Shown: positions 43,446 through 52,484, counted from the stretch's first letter. The stretch is 64,000 nt of DNA from Prevotella communis (GCF_022024175.1 NZ_CP091794.1:1426001-1490000), one strand, 5' to 3'. Translations and numbers: made by a program. The notes: generated from the letters alone by a model not told the origin.

Positions 43446-43814
43446 TTAGTTCGGCAAAATCTTCTTGACGCGGATCTTTAATTCCATGGGGTTGAAGGGC
43501 TTCACAATGTAGTCCTCAGCACCAATTTCCAACAGACGGATACGCTCGCTGGTTGAGTCCTCACTTGAGAGCATGATGACGGGAATGTGGCTGAATAACT
43601 CATTCTGCTTAATCCACTCCAAGAAATCATCACCTCGCATACCCGGCATGCGGATATCAGAGATAATGAGGTCTGGTGTGTTGCCAGCCTGAAGCCATTT
43701 AACACCTTGCAATCCATCAGGTAACCACTGTACATCGTAGTCGCTCATCAGGTAAATCGAGAGGACCTTTGCAATGGTCTCTTTGTCGTCAAGTATTAGA
43801 ATTTTCTTTTTCAT
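43446..43814 (-). CDS. stand-alone response-regulator receiver protein
   Basis: A 122-residue CheY-like protein with no output domain. It has Asp9-Asp10 in ILDDKE, the phosphorylated Asp53 in LIISDIRMPGM, Ser83 in IMLSSED and Lys105 in YIVKPFN, so it should be phosphorylatable. It is the first gene of the exopolysaccharide operon and is followed 8 bp later by the sugar transferase with a pseudo-receiver. No partner histidine kinase lies next to it. Confidence 0.93.
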   Translation of the reverse strand: MKKKILILDDKETIAKVLSIYLMSDYDVQWLPDGLQGVKWLQAGNTPDLIISDIRMPGMRGDDFLEWIKQNELFSHIPVIMLSSEDSTSERIRLLEIGAEDYIVKPFNPMELKIRVKKILPN

Positions 43815-43866
43815 ATATGAATATGATTTTAATCGTTTTAACCTTATTTTGTTGATATATCACGTG

Positions 43867-43899
43867 CAAAGGTATATAAAAAAAATGAAATGAGCACAA
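43867..43899 (-). promoter_or_regulatory. promoter of the exopolysaccharide operon
   Basis: TACCTTTG (43874-43867) with TTG (43899-43897) 22 bp upstream, 53 bp before the receiver gene ATG. A GATATATC palindrome (43853-43860) lies just downstream. One promoter probably drives all twelve genes. Confidence 0.7.
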
Positions 43900-44011
43900 A
43901 ATGTAGAAAAAAAATAACAATAAAAGTGTTTTTTGTCTTTATTGGAAAATATTTTAGGGAAAAAGACGTTTTTGACGTATAAATTAAGGTATAGAAATAA
44001 TTTTTAAATAA

Positions 44012-45502
44012 ATGGCAATGAGGTATTTATTAGGATTTGATGTTGGCAGTTCTTCTGTCAAGGCATCATTAGTCAACGCCGATAGCGGCAAGTGTGTGGC
44101 TTCTGCTTTCTTCCCAGAAAAGGAAGCACCTATTATGGCTGTTAAAACAGGTTGGGCCGAGCAGGATCCTAACTCTTGGTGGGAGTATGCAAAACTCTCA
44201 TTGAAGAAGATTATGGCTGAAAGTGGCGCTAAGGCCGAAGAAATTAAGGCCATTGGTATTTCATATCAGATGCATGGATTGGTTTGCGTAGACAAGAACT
44301 ACCAGCCTTTGCGTCCTGCTATTATCTGGTGTGATTCACGTGCTGTGCCTTATGGCGAGGCTGCTTTCCGTGATCTGGGTAGTGAGCAGTGCCTGTCGCA
44401 CTTGCTGAATTCTCCAGGTAACTTTACTGCAGCTAAGTTGGCATGGGTTAAGGAGAATGAACCTGACCTGTATAATAAAATATATAAGGTGATGTTGCCT
44501 GGTGATTATCTGGCATTGCGTCTGTCAGGAGTTGCTAACACAACGGTGAGTGGCTTGTCTGAAGGCATGTTCTGGGATTTCAAGGAAAATAAGGTCGCCA
44601 AATTCTTGCTTGACTATTATGGATTTGATCAGTCATTGATAGCTGATATCGTACCAACTTTCTCTGAGCAGTGTGTCGTATCTGAGGCTGCTGCAGCAGA
44701 AATGGGGTTGAAGGCTGGAACTCCAATTACTTATCGTGGTGGTGACCAGCCCAATAATGCACTCTCTTTGAATGTGTTGAATCCTGGCGAGATTGCTGCA
44801 ACAGCAGGAACTTCAGGTGTAGTATATGGTGTGTTGGGTGACGTTAACTACGATCCTAAATCACGCGTTAATACATTCGCTCACGTCAATCATCAGGCAG
44901 ACCAGACACGTCTTGGCGTGCTCTTGTGTATCAATGGTACTGGTATTCTGAATGCATGGGTTCACCGTAATATTACCCCAGGTATTGGTTATGCAGAGAT
45001 GAACGATTTGGCTGCTCAGGCTCCTATTGGTAGTGATGGCGTGACAATCGTTCCTTTTGGAAATGGTGCAGAGCGTGTGCTTGAGAATCGTGAAATTGGT
45101 TGCTCTGTCAATGGATTGAACTTCAATAAGCACTCACAGGCTCATCTGGTACGTGCTGCCCAGGAGGGTATTGTCTTCTCATTCTGCTATGGCATGGAAA
45201 TCATGCAGCAGATGGGTATGGATATCAAGAAGATTCATGCAGGCAAGGCCAATATGTTCTTAAGCCCGCTGTTCCGTGATACATTGGCTGGTGTAAGTGG
45301 TGCAACGATTGAACTCTACGATACTGATGGCTCTGTTGGTGCTGCCAAGGGCGCTGGTATGGGTGCTGGTATCTATAAGGATGCTAATGAGGCTTTCGCT
45401 TCCTTGGAGAAGTTGCAGGTTATTGAACCAGACGAGAAGCATCGTGCAGAATATGCAGCTGCTTATGCCGCCTGGAAAGAGACATTGAATAAGAACCTGT
45501 AA
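44012..45502 (+). CDS. xylB: xylulokinase (FGGY family)
   Basis: Phosphorylates D-xylulose to feed xylose into the pentose phosphate pathway. The 496-residue protein shows YLLGFDVGSSSVKASLV at the start, the substrate-binding YQMHGLVCVDK and IIWCDSRA blocks, GGDQPNNALSLNVL with the catalytic Asp, AATAGTSGVVYG (phosphate loop) and GAAKGAGMGAG near the end. No xylA or transporter is next to it. The gene diverges from the exopolysaccharide operon, and a strong terminator follows it. Confidence 0.93.
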   Translation: MAMRYLLGFDVGSSSVKASLVNADSGKCVASAFFPEKEAPIMAVKTGWAEQDPNSWWEYAKLSLKKIMAESGAKAEEIKAIGISYQMHGLVCVDKNYQPLRPAIIWCDSRAVPYGEAAFRDLGSEQCLSHLLNSPGNFTAAKLAWVKENEPDLYNKIYKVMLPGDYLALRLSGVANTTVSGLSEGMFWDFKENKVAKFLLDYYGFDQSLIADIVPTFSEQCVVSEAAAAEMGLKAGTPITYRGGDQPNNALSLNVLNPGEIAATAGTSGVVYGVLGDVNYDPKSRVNTFAHVNHQADQTRLGVLLCINGTGILNAWVHRNITPGIGYAEMNDLAAQAPIGSDGVTIVPFGNGAERVLENREIGCSVNGLNFNKHSQAHLVRAAQEGIVFSFCYGMEIMQQMGMDIKKIHAGKANMFLSPLFRDTLAGVSGATIELYDTDGSVGAAKGAGMGAGIYKDANEAFASLEKLQVIEPDEKHRAEYAAAYAAWKETLNKNL

Positions 45503-45517
45503 AGGATACGGATATTA

Positions 45518-45557
45518 AAAATGGAGACGTTCAATTGAATGTCTCCATTTTTTTTAT
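45518..45557 (+). terminator. terminator between xylB and the FHA gene
   Basis: AAAATGGAGAC pairs with GTCTCCATTTT over an inner TTCAATTGAA hairpin, followed by a T run. It may also serve the leftward FHA gene. Confidence 0.88.
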
Positions 45558-45576
45558 TTTTTATGTTTGGTTGTCT

Positions 45577-46122
45577 TTAATCTTCTTCGTCGGGGCCCTT
45601 AAGGATAATACTGGTAGCACCAATCGTGAAGAGGGTACCGCTTTCGATGACACGCCGCTCGCGAGGTGGAATCTCAACATTTTCAACGAAAGTACCAGTA
45701 TTGCTGTTGTTGTCGCGCAGGGTATACTTTAATCTGCCTTGCTTGTCTCGGCTTACATTGATGGTACAGTGGTTTAAGTCTACGCTGGGGTCTACTGTCT
45801 CGAAAGCTGTGTTAATAGGGTTTCCTTTCTGGTGGCGTCCGATAACATTGTCGCCCATCTGCAGGGGAATGATTTGCTTGTAGTGGAACACGTTCTCGAT
45901 AACAACAATACTGCCGCAGGGTGTTTCTTCTGTTGAAGCGTTGCTGTCTGCCATCTGTCTGTTTTCCTCCTTTTGTGTGTTCTTAAGTTTGGAAACGCCA
46001 ATGCGGATGCCAAACTGCTTATTGCACTCTGGACATTGGAATACCAACGACTGACCTTCTGTGTATTTGGTCTCGTCAAATGTGATATAATTCTCGCATT
46101 TTGGACAGCGTACGCGCTTCAT
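45577..46122 (-). CDS. zinc-ribbon plus FHA-domain protein
   Basis: A 181-residue protein. Residues 1-40 form a zinc ribbon (CPKCENYITFDE and FQCPECNKQF). After a linker of about 25 residues comes a forkhead-associated domain with NVIGRHQKGN, DLNHCTINVSRD and NNSNTGTFVENV, which should bind phosphothreonine peptides. It follows the HU-SPOR gene by 26 bp. No serine/threonine kinase is in the window. The role is not known; a link to envelope or nucleoid organisation is suggested only by the neighbour. Confidence 0.85.
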   Translation of the reverse strand: MKRVRCPKCENYITFDETKYTEGQSLVFQCPECNKQFGIRIGVSKLKNTQKEENRQMADSNASTEETPCGSIVVIENVFHYKQIIPLQMGDNVIGRHQKGNPINTAFETVDPSVDLNHCTINVSRDKQGRLKYTLRDNNSNTGTFVENVEIPPRERRVIESGTLFTIGATSIILKGPDEED

Positions 46123-46148
46123 CTACAAAAGTTTAAAAGGGGTTTTGC

Positions 46149-47141
46149 TTAGTCTTTAATCTCCAATACCCATGACTGCTCGAAGTAATCGCTCTTATTG
46201 CGAAGACTGCGCAACGAGTTGGCTGCTTCTGTTTCGCTGGCATAATTGCCATATACAATTCGAAGCATGTTGCTCTTGCTGGTCACTAGTCTGACTTCAG
46301 AGTAACCTTCTTTGCTGAGTTTCTCAATAAAGATCTCTGCATTCTTCTGGGTTACCTGACTTGCCAATACAATACAGTATGTGGATTTTGAAGAGGTTTC
46401 TTCCGTGGTTACATCAGCATCAGCAGAGATGCTGTCTTTGGCATCTTCTTTGGAAACGGCTTGTGTCTTCTGTATGTCGTCTGCAGCCTGCTGCTGTGAG
46501 ATAATGGTGTGCTGAGGGATGGCGATGAAAGCACTTTGCTGCATCTCCATGGCGCTGTCACCGTTTGAAATAGGTGTGCCAATCATGAAGAATGCTATAA
46601 TAGCTGCTGCTGCTGCAACAGCATTGCGCAACCATGACATCTTGATGGTAATAGCACTTTCTTCAGGTACCTTTGCGGTGTCTTCATTCTGAGGTGTTTC
46701 TACAGGAACCTTTGTCTCTACGACGAGTGGGGACATCTCAAAAGAACTGAGACCATAAAGATATGGTGTCAGAATGCCTGCCTCGCATGGCTCAAATTCC
46801 AAATTTCCCTCTTGGTTGAGGCGAAGGATACCAATGTCGTTAAGCTCGTATTCACGCTTTGATTCCAAATGCTGACGTATCTCAGCAACCTCAGCCTCGA
46901 TGCGTCTGAGTGCTTCGGGGTAGCTGATGTCGTAAGCTTCAATATATGATTGAACGAGCAGAGAGTCGTTCATCGTAAGACGGGGATTGAAACCCAGCGT
47001 ACGAAGGGGAGGCAAGAAGGTGCCGTCCGTCTCGTCATATCGGGCATCAACATGGTGTGCCATAAAGCCACCAAGACCGGGAACAATGACACAATCATTG
47101 CTCAATAATAATATCTCTATATGTCTTTCAAGTACATTCAC
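46149..47141 (-). CDS. HU-domain/SPOR-domain protein
   Basis: An HU-like (CCDC81-type) N-terminal domain, ERHIEILLLSNDCVIVPGLGGFMA with GFNPRLTMNDSLL, is followed by one membrane span (about 180-198 of this start, AVAAAAAIIAFFMIG) and a C-terminal SPOR domain (YCIVLASQVTQKNAEIFIEKL), which binds denuded peptidoglycan glycans. The start is uncertain: the annotated frame reaches 47240 but overlaps the promoter, so I use the GTG at 47141, giving about 330 residues. That GTG lies only 4 bp after the -7 box, so the mRNA may be leaderless. Confidence 0.8.
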   Translation of the reverse strand: MNVLERHIEILLLSNDCVIVPGLGGFMAHHVDARYDETDGTFLPPLRTLGFNPRLTMNDSLLVQSYIEAYDISYPEALRRIEAEVAEIRQHLESKREYELNDIGILRLNQEGNLEFEPCEAGILTPYLYGLSSFEMSPLVVETKVPVETPQNEDTAKVPEESAITIKMSWLRNAVAAAAAIIAFFMIGTPISNGDSAMEMQQSAFIAIPQHTIISQQQAADDIQKTQAVSKEDAKDSISADADVTTEETSSKSTYCIVLASQVTQKNAEIFIEKLSKEGYSEVRLVTSKSNMLRIVYGNYASETEAANSLRSLRNKSDYFEQSWVLEIKD

Positions 47142-47145
47142 GTTG

Positions 47146-47226
47146 CAAAGGTACGGCTTTTTTCTGAATCGGGCAAATAAAAAATGCAAAAATCTTATCT
47201 TATCTGAATATAAAGTCGTACCTTTG
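47146..47226. promoter_or_regulatory. divergent -7 boxes of the HU-SPOR gene and rfbC
   Basis: Leftward TACCTTTG at 47153-47146 and rightward TACCTTTG at 47219-47226. The rightward one lies 30 bp before the rfbC ATG. Confidence 0.55.
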
Positions 47227-47256
47227 CACCATTGAAACAAGAATACGGAAAAAGTG

Positions 47257-47805
47257 ATGAATTTTATCGAAACAGAAATAAAGGGTGTCTTTATTATTGA
47301 ACCAAAAGTGTTTAATGATGCGCGTGGCTATTTCTTCGAAGCATGGAAACAGGCAGAGTTTGAAGCCAATATCGGTCATGTGGATTTTATCCAAGATAAT
47401 GAGTCTAAGTCATCCTATGGTGTGCTCCGTGGACTGCATTATCAAAAAGGTGAATTCGCACAAGCAAAATTGGTACGTGTCATCAAAGGTCGTGTGCTTG
47501 ATGTGGCTGTTGATGTCCGTAAGAGTTCCCCTACATTTGGAAAGCACGTCATGGTTGAATTGAGTGAGGATAATAAGCGCCAGTTCTTCATTCCTCGTGG
47601 GTTCGCCCATGGTTTCCTGGTGTTAAGTGAAGAGGCTATCTTTACCTATAAGGTTGACAATGTCTATGCACCTCAGGCTGAGGCTGGTGTCTGTTGGAAC
47701 GATCCAGTGCTTGATATCAAATGGCCTATTGATCCCCAAGAGGTGCTGACAAGTGAGAAAGACTTACAACAGCCATTGCTGAAAGATGCAGTCGTGTTTG
47801 ATTAA
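47257..47805 (+). CDS. rfbC: dTDP-4-dehydrorhamnose 3,5-epimerase
   Basis: Epimerises dTDP-4-keto-6-deoxyglucose on the way to dTDP-rhamnose. The 182-residue cupin shows YFFEAWKQAEF, SSYGVLRGLHYQKG with the catalytic His, VDVRKSSPTFG, FFIPRGFAHGFLVLSEEA and the terminal WNDPVLDIKWPI. I prefer the ATG at 47257 to the GTG one codon earlier. The rest of the rml set (rmlA, B, D) is not here. Its product would suit the rhamnosyltransferase-like gene of the exopolysaccharide operon. Confidence 0.95.
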   Translation: MNFIETEIKGVFIIEPKVFNDARGYFFEAWKQAEFEANIGHVDFIQDNESKSSYGVLRGLHYQKGEFAQAKLVRVIKGRVLDVAVDVRKSSPTFGKHVMVELSEDNKRQFFIPRGFAHGFLVLSEEAIFTYKVDNVYAPQAEAGVCWNDPVLDIKWPIDPQEVLTSEKDLQQPLLKDAVVFD

Positions 47806-47820
47806 TATATAATAAGGTAT

Positions 47821-49137
47821 ATGAATATCGCAATTGTAGGAACAGGTTATGTGGGACTGGTTTCTGGTACTTGTTTTGCAGAAACAGGCGTGAATGTTAC
47901 GTGTGTGGATGTTGATGCCCAGAAGATTGAACGTTTGAAAAATGGAGAAATCCCCATCTATGAACCAGGTCTGGATCAGTTGGTGCTGAAGAATGTTAAG
48001 GCTGGTCGATTGAAGTTCACAACAGACTTGGCTTCCATCCTTAATGAACAGGAAATCGTATTCTCTGCAGTTGGTACACCTCCCGATGAGGATGGCTCTG
48101 CAGATTTGAAATATGTGCTGCAGGTGGCTAAGACTATTGGCGAGAACCTGAACCGCTATCTTGTGGTGGTGACCAAGTCAACTGTTCCTGTTGGCACGGC
48201 TAAAAAGGTACGTCAGACGATTGAGGCAGAACTGAAGAAGCGTGGAGTTGATATTCCCTTTGATGTGGCTTCGAACCCGGAGTTCCTTAAAGAGGGTAAT
48301 GCTATCAAGGACTTCATGAGTCCTGACCGCGTGGTGGTTGGTGTTGAAAGTGAAAAGGCAAAGAAGGCTTTAACCAAACTCTATAAGCCATTCCTTATCA
48401 ATAACTTCCGTGTTATCTTCATGGATATCCCTTCTGCCGAAATGACAAAATATGCTGCAAATTCCATGTTGGCTACACGTATCTCTTTCATGAATGATAT
48501 TGCCAATCTTTGTGAACGGGTAGGAGCTGATGTGAATATGGTCCGTGCTGGTATTGGCAGTGATACGCGTATCGGAAGAAAGTTCCTTTATGCAGGATGC
48601 GGCTATGGTGGCTCTTGCTTCCCCAAAGATGTGAAAGCCCTTATTAAGACTGCAGATCAGAATGGCTATTCAATGGAAGTCCTGAAGGCTGTGGAACGCG
48701 TAAACGAAAAGCAGAAGTCTGTACTCTTTGATAAATTGCAGAAAGCTTACCAGGGGGAAGACCTTAAAGGTAAAACCATTGCGATGTGGGGCTTGTCGTT
48801 TAAGCCTGAGACTGATGATATGCGTGAGTCAACTGCATTGGTGATGATTGATAAACTGCTGGCAGCAGGTTGTCGTATCCGTGTCTATGATCCAATTGCC
48901 ATGGATGAATGCCGTCGTAGAATTGGTGATAAAGTAACATATTGCAGGGATATGTATGATGCGGTTCTTGATGCGGATGCTCTTTTGTTGCTGACAGAGT
49001 GGAAGGAATTCCGTTTGCCTACATGGGGCGTTATCAAGAAGGCAATGCACAGACCTTTAGTTATTGATGGACGTAACATCTTTGATGTAGAGGAACTTGA
49101 CGAGAATGGATTTGAATATCATTGCATAGGTAAATGA
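47821..49137 (+). CDS. ugd: UDP-glucose 6-dehydrogenase
   Basis: Oxidises UDP-glucose to UDP-glucuronate with two NAD. The 438-residue protein has the Rossmann start IAIVGTGYVGLVSGTCFAETG, STVPVGTAKKV, the EFLKEGNAIKDFMSPDRVV block, the catalytic Cys in YGGSCFPKDVKAL (near residue 264) and the C-terminal domain SFKPETDDMRES. It follows rfbC by 15 bp, and both give precursors for surface polysaccharide. Its TGA overlaps the start of the next gene (ATGA). Confidence 0.96.
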   Translation: MNIAIVGTGYVGLVSGTCFAETGVNVTCVDVDAQKIERLKNGEIPIYEPGLDQLVLKNVKAGRLKFTTDLASILNEQEIVFSAVGTPPDEDGSADLKYVLQVAKTIGENLNRYLVVVTKSTVPVGTAKKVRQTIEAELKKRGVDIPFDVASNPEFLKEGNAIKDFMSPDRVVVGVESEKAKKALTKLYKPFLINNFRVIFMDIPSAEMTKYAANSMLATRISFMNDIANLCERVGADVNMVRAGIGSDTRIGRKFLYAGCGYGGSCFPKDVKALIKTADQNGYSMEVLKAVERVNEKQKSVLFDKLQKAYQGEDLKGKTIAMWGLSFKPETDDMRESTALVMIDKLLAAGCRIRVYDPIAMDECRRRIGDKVTYCRDMYDAVLDADALLLLTEWKEFRLPTWGVIKKAMHRPLVIDGRNIFDVEELDENGFEYHCIGK

Positions 49138-49928
49138 TAAGGTATTGTATCATAGCATCTCTTTTAATCCTGTCGTTTGTAGCTTGCAAGCAACAGCGTA
49201 ATGACGTCTCTGAAAATGAAACGCCAGAAGACTTGGAGGCGAAAGCCATGCTGCAAGGTATCTGGATTGAAAGTGAGACGGAAGAGGTCTCGTTCCTGGC
49301 GAAGGGCGATACGATATTCTTTCCGGATTCTACGAGTCAGCCTTCTTATTTCCGTATTGTCAGTGACTCGTTCTGCCTGGGTGAAAACCGTTATGCAATA
49401 ACCAAACAGACGGAGCATTTGTTCTGCTTCCAGAATCAGGCTGGTGAAGAGGTTCGTTTGGAGAAGAGTGAGAACAAAGAGGATTCTTTGGCATTCTTGG
49501 ATAATCAACCAGAGATATTGTCACTGAACGAAGTCCTGAAAATTGACTCCGTGGTGTTGTTTGGGGGTGAGCGATATCACTGGTATATTGCTGTAAACCC
49601 AACAAGGTATAAGGTGACCAAGGAAACCTATAATAGTGATGGCGTCAGTGTAGACAATGTCTATTACGACAACATCATTCACATTAGCCTATATCGTGGG
49701 TCTGTATGTCTTTTTTCGCGTGATATCAAGAAACAGATGTTTGCTGACGATGTTCCACAACAGTTCCTTGATCAGGCTGTTCTGGGTAATATTAAGTACG
49801 ATCACGTCGATTCACGTGGCGTCCACTTCAATGCCAACCTCTGTATTCCGGATGTTGCCAGTTGTTATCTGGTAGAGACACTTATCGGTTTTGATGGTCA
49901 GATGACCAAGAAACTATTGGAATATTAA
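49134..49928 (+). CDS. DUF4738-type lipoprotein
   Basis: A 264-residue predicted lipoprotein (MIRYCIIASLLILSFVACKQ, lipobox FVAC). The mature part is a beta-rich protein with motifs such as MLQGIWI, DTIFFPDS and RYHWYIAVNPTRY; it resembles the uncharacterised DUF4738 lipoproteins of Bacteroidota. It overlaps ugd by 4 bp and so belongs to the rfbC-ugd operon. It converges on the NudC-like gene, overlapping its end by 4 bp. Function unknown. Confidence 0.8.
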   Translation: MIRYCIIASLLILSFVACKQQRNDVSENETPEDLEAKAMLQGIWIESETEEVSFLAKGDTIFFPDSTSQPSYFRIVSDSFCLGENRYAITKQTEHLFCFQNQAGEEVRLEKSENKEDSLAFLDNQPEILSLNEVLKIDSVVLFGGERYHWYIAVNPTRYKVTKETYNSDGVSVDNVYYDNIIHISLYRGSVCLFSRDIKKQMFADDVPQQFLDQAVLGNIKYDHVDSRGVHFNANLCIPDVASCYLVETLIGFDGQMTKKLLEY

Positions 49929-50725
49929 TCCTCTCCGAGCCAGTTGTCAATCAGCCGGCGGGCAATAGAGAGTTTTTCTGGAAGTTTAGGCAGGTTGGTG
50001 CGATTGAACCAACCTGCTTTTGTTAGTTCCTCGCGCTGCACATGAATCTCTCCGCTCTCATAATCGGCAGTGAAACCTACCATTAATCCACTGGGGTAGG
50101 GCCAGGGCTGGGAATCAAAATACTGGATGTTCTTAATGGTGAGGCCGGTCTCTTCCATCACCTCTCGCTTGACGGCTTCCTCCAAAGTCTCACCTGTCTC
50201 AACAAAACCTGCAATAAGTCCATAGAATTCACTACGGAAGTTGCGACCGCGAGCTAATAATACTTCGTCGCCTCGGCGGATCAGTACGATAACTGCCGTG
50301 GCTAATTGGGGCCAAACTTCTTTTCCGCACATCTCACAACGCTTGCTGATATCTGTGTGAAAATGCATCTGACCACCACAGACACCACAGAACTTGGTGT
50401 TGCGGTCCCAATAGAGCAACTCTGCGCATTTGCCTGCCTTCAGATAGAGTGGGTAGGGGAGTTTGTAGTAACTCTGACGCAGGGGGCACATCTCATAGAG
50501 TTGATAGTTTAAAGTTGAAAGTTGAAAGTTGGGGCTGTTTGTTGGGGGCGTGTCAATGCTGTAGGCTTTCACTTCAATACCATCCAGGGGCGTGATGTTT
50601 AGAATCGTGGTCCAGGGCTTTATCTCTGTAGGTGGTTCTTCCTGGCAGGGAATCGTGTACGTACCGTCAGCCTGACGTTCTAGCATCAGGTCGTCTTTGC
50701 AGAATACAAAATAGTATTGTTTCAT
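49925..50725 (-). CDS. nudC: NudC-like NAD(H) pyrophosphatase
   Basis: Hydrolyses NAD(H) to NMN(H) and AMP and may remove NAD caps from RNA. The 266-residue protein carries a zinc ribbon (CGVCGGQ near 113, CEMCGKE near 130), the Nudix box GFVETGETLEEAVKREVMEE near residue 173 and the SQPWPYPSG motif specific to NADH pyrophosphatases (near 205). Residues about 65-76 (NFQLSTLNYQLY) are encoded by a 7-bp repeat in the poorly conserved N-terminal domain. The gene overlaps the 5'-nucleotidase gene by 4 bp. Confidence 0.92.
   Translation of the reverse strand: MKQYYFVFCKDDLMLERQADGTYTIPCQEEPPTEIKPWTTILNITPLDGIEVKAYSIDTPPTNSPNFQLSTLNYQLYEMCPLRQSYYKLPYPLYLKAGKCAELLYWDRNTKFCGVCGGQMHFHTDISKRCEMCGKEVWPQLATAVIVLIRRGDEVLLARGRNFRSEFYGLIAGFVETGETLEEAVKREVMEETGLTIKNIQYFDSQPWPYPSGLMVGFTADYESGEIHVQREELTKAGWFNRTNLPKLPEKLSIARRLIDNWLGED
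50501..50531 (-). repeat. 7-bp tandem repeat in the NudC-like gene
   Basis: Plus-strand units TTGATAG, TTTAAAG, TTGAAAG, TTGAAAG and a partial TTG. In frame, it encodes FQLSTLNYQ. Confidence 0.85.
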
Positions 50726-52464
50726 TGCTTTTCTTCTCCAAATAATTGCTTGTAATCACGTTTTGCTGCAGGGATGGTCCATTCCTCTGGTGTGAATTTC
50801 CAGTTGTGGGCTGCCTGAGGATTTACGTTACCTAAGCGTTCAATTTCTTGTGTCAGGTAGTGGCGTAAGTCCAGTGGTGACTGGTAGATGATTCTGCTGT
50901 TTATTTCTTCTTTGGGAATGCCCGCACCTTTTGTAAGCAAGTCGCCACCACCATTGCCGCGATAGCTGTTCATGACAACCTTATAGGTTTTGTTCATTTG
51001 AAATGGTTCGCCGTTTGACATTCTGAGAATCCTGACTTTCTGTCCGTTAGGTTTTGTGACGTCAACTTCATAGTCGATACCGGATGCAGAGTCGAAATTG
51101 AATGTATAGTTCAGGAAACCTGTACGTTGCTGGTCTTCTTTTGAGGCATCGTTGAGTAACAACAGGTGGTCTTCTGGACGTTTCATGGTGTTTACCCATC
51201 GGTCATAGCTTTCTTCCAGATGTCCAAGTACCTCCTTTCCTGTCATATTGAGTACGTACATCTTGTTCTCAAAACGATAGAGTTTGAACATGTCTGCCAT
51301 CGTGACATCTCCGGCTTCAATCTTGCTGTCAAATGCCAAGGGGGCATTAAATGAGATATCTGCTCCAGAGATGCTTAACTGCAGACTGTGAATGAAATCC
51401 GAAAAGGCTGAATTGCCAAAGAAACAGTCGCGTGTGCTTACCGTTGTCTCAAAATGCCCAATCTTGCGGTCAACATACAATTTAATGCGATTGAAGTCTG
51501 GTTGGAAATACTGACTCATTTGCTCATCAATCTGCTCTTTGCGTACACTGACGATATCGCCCTTAATGTCCTTTTTCTTGAGTTTTCCTTTTTCATAAGT
51601 CAGGCTGACTTGTGCATCGGCAACGTTCACTGCAAAACAGGAGGGGTCGAGTGTCAGAACCTGTTTCCCATCTGTGTTCTCAATCCATTCATTGTGTACC
51701 TGGTGGTCATGACCAAAAAAGATGATGTCAAAACCTGGTACTTCACGTGCTACACGAGCTGTGGCATCCTCCTCGGCACCATTTAATACCAGTCCGCCTT
51801 CTTTTCCACTATGGAAAAGACCTATTACCAAATCGGCATGTTCTACCTCCCGTACCTGCTTCACCCATTTCTTGGCACAACTGACCATCTCGTGGAATTC
51901 CAATCCTTCATATACAGATTCGTTAAGCCAACAGGGGATGGTAGGAGTGAGAAGTCCGATGACGGCAATCTTTACGCCATCACGTACGAAAAGGGCGTAA
52001 GGCTTGAGGTATGGCTGCCCATTTTCTTTCTCTACCACATTGGCACCCAGGATAGGACAGCGTACTTCACGAATCCATTTGTCATAGACTGCATGACCAG
52101 GTTCTACATCGTGGTTGCCTATTGTCTCGGCATCATACCTCATATAGTTTACCATTCTTGCTGCAATGTTCTGATCTGTGGTCATCACATAGTTGGACCA
52201 GTAACAAGTGGGCTGTCCCTGCAGGATGTCACCATTGTCAATCAGCAGCAGGTTCTCGCCATATTGATTGCGTAGGTTGTTTACGTAAGAGTTGATACGC
52301 ATTAATGTTCCTTCCAAGGGCTTGCGGTTTACGAAATCGTATGGAAAGAAATAGCCATGGACATCACTTGTCTCAACGATTCGTAAGTTCACCGTCTTTG
52401 TTTGTGCCATAGTATGAGGCAAAGTGCCAAATAAGAGTGCTCCTAATATGAGTGCTTTTTTCAT
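50722..52464 (-). CDS. secreted 5'-nucleotidase/metallophosphatase
   Basis: A 580-residue periplasmic enzyme from the ATG at 52464 (signal peptide MKKALILGALLFGTLPHTMA). The calcineurin-like domain shows IVETSDVHGYFF, LLIDNGDILQG, ETIGNHDVEPG and FFGHDHQVH, all dimetal ligands. The C-terminal 5'-nucleotidase domain has MNSYRGNGGGDLL and aromatic stacking residues. It should dephosphorylate nucleotides or 2',3'-cyclic nucleotides outside the cytoplasm. It is coupled to the downstream NudC-like gene by a 4-bp overlap, suggesting a nucleotide salvage unit. Confidence 0.92.
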   Translation of the reverse strand: MKKALILGALLFGTLPHTMAQTKTVNLRIVETSDVHGYFFPYDFVNRKPLEGTLMRINSYVNNLRNQYGENLLLIDNGDILQGQPTCYWSNYVMTTDQNIAARMVNYMRYDAETIGNHDVEPGHAVYDKWIREVRCPILGANVVEKENGQPYLKPYALFVRDGVKIAVIGLLTPTIPCWLNESVYEGLEFHEMVSCAKKWVKQVREVEHADLVIGLFHSGKEGGLVLNGAEEDATARVAREVPGFDIIFFGHDHQVHNEWIENTDGKQVLTLDPSCFAVNVADAQVSLTYEKGKLKKKDIKGDIVSVRKEQIDEQMSQYFQPDFNRIKLYVDRKIGHFETTVSTRDCFFGNSAFSDFIHSLQLSISGADISFNAPLAFDSKIEAGDVTMADMFKLYRFENKMYVLNMTGKEVLGHLEESYDRWVNTMKRPEDHLLLLNDASKEDQQRTGFLNYTFNFDSASGIDYEVDVTKPNGQKVRILRMSNGEPFQMNKTYKVVMNSYRGNGGGDLLTKGAGIPKEEINSRIIYQSPLDLRHYLTQEIERLGNVNPQAAHNWKFTPEEWTIPAAKRDYKQLFGEEKQ

Positions 52465-52484
52465 ATTTATCTGTTTTGATGGCG

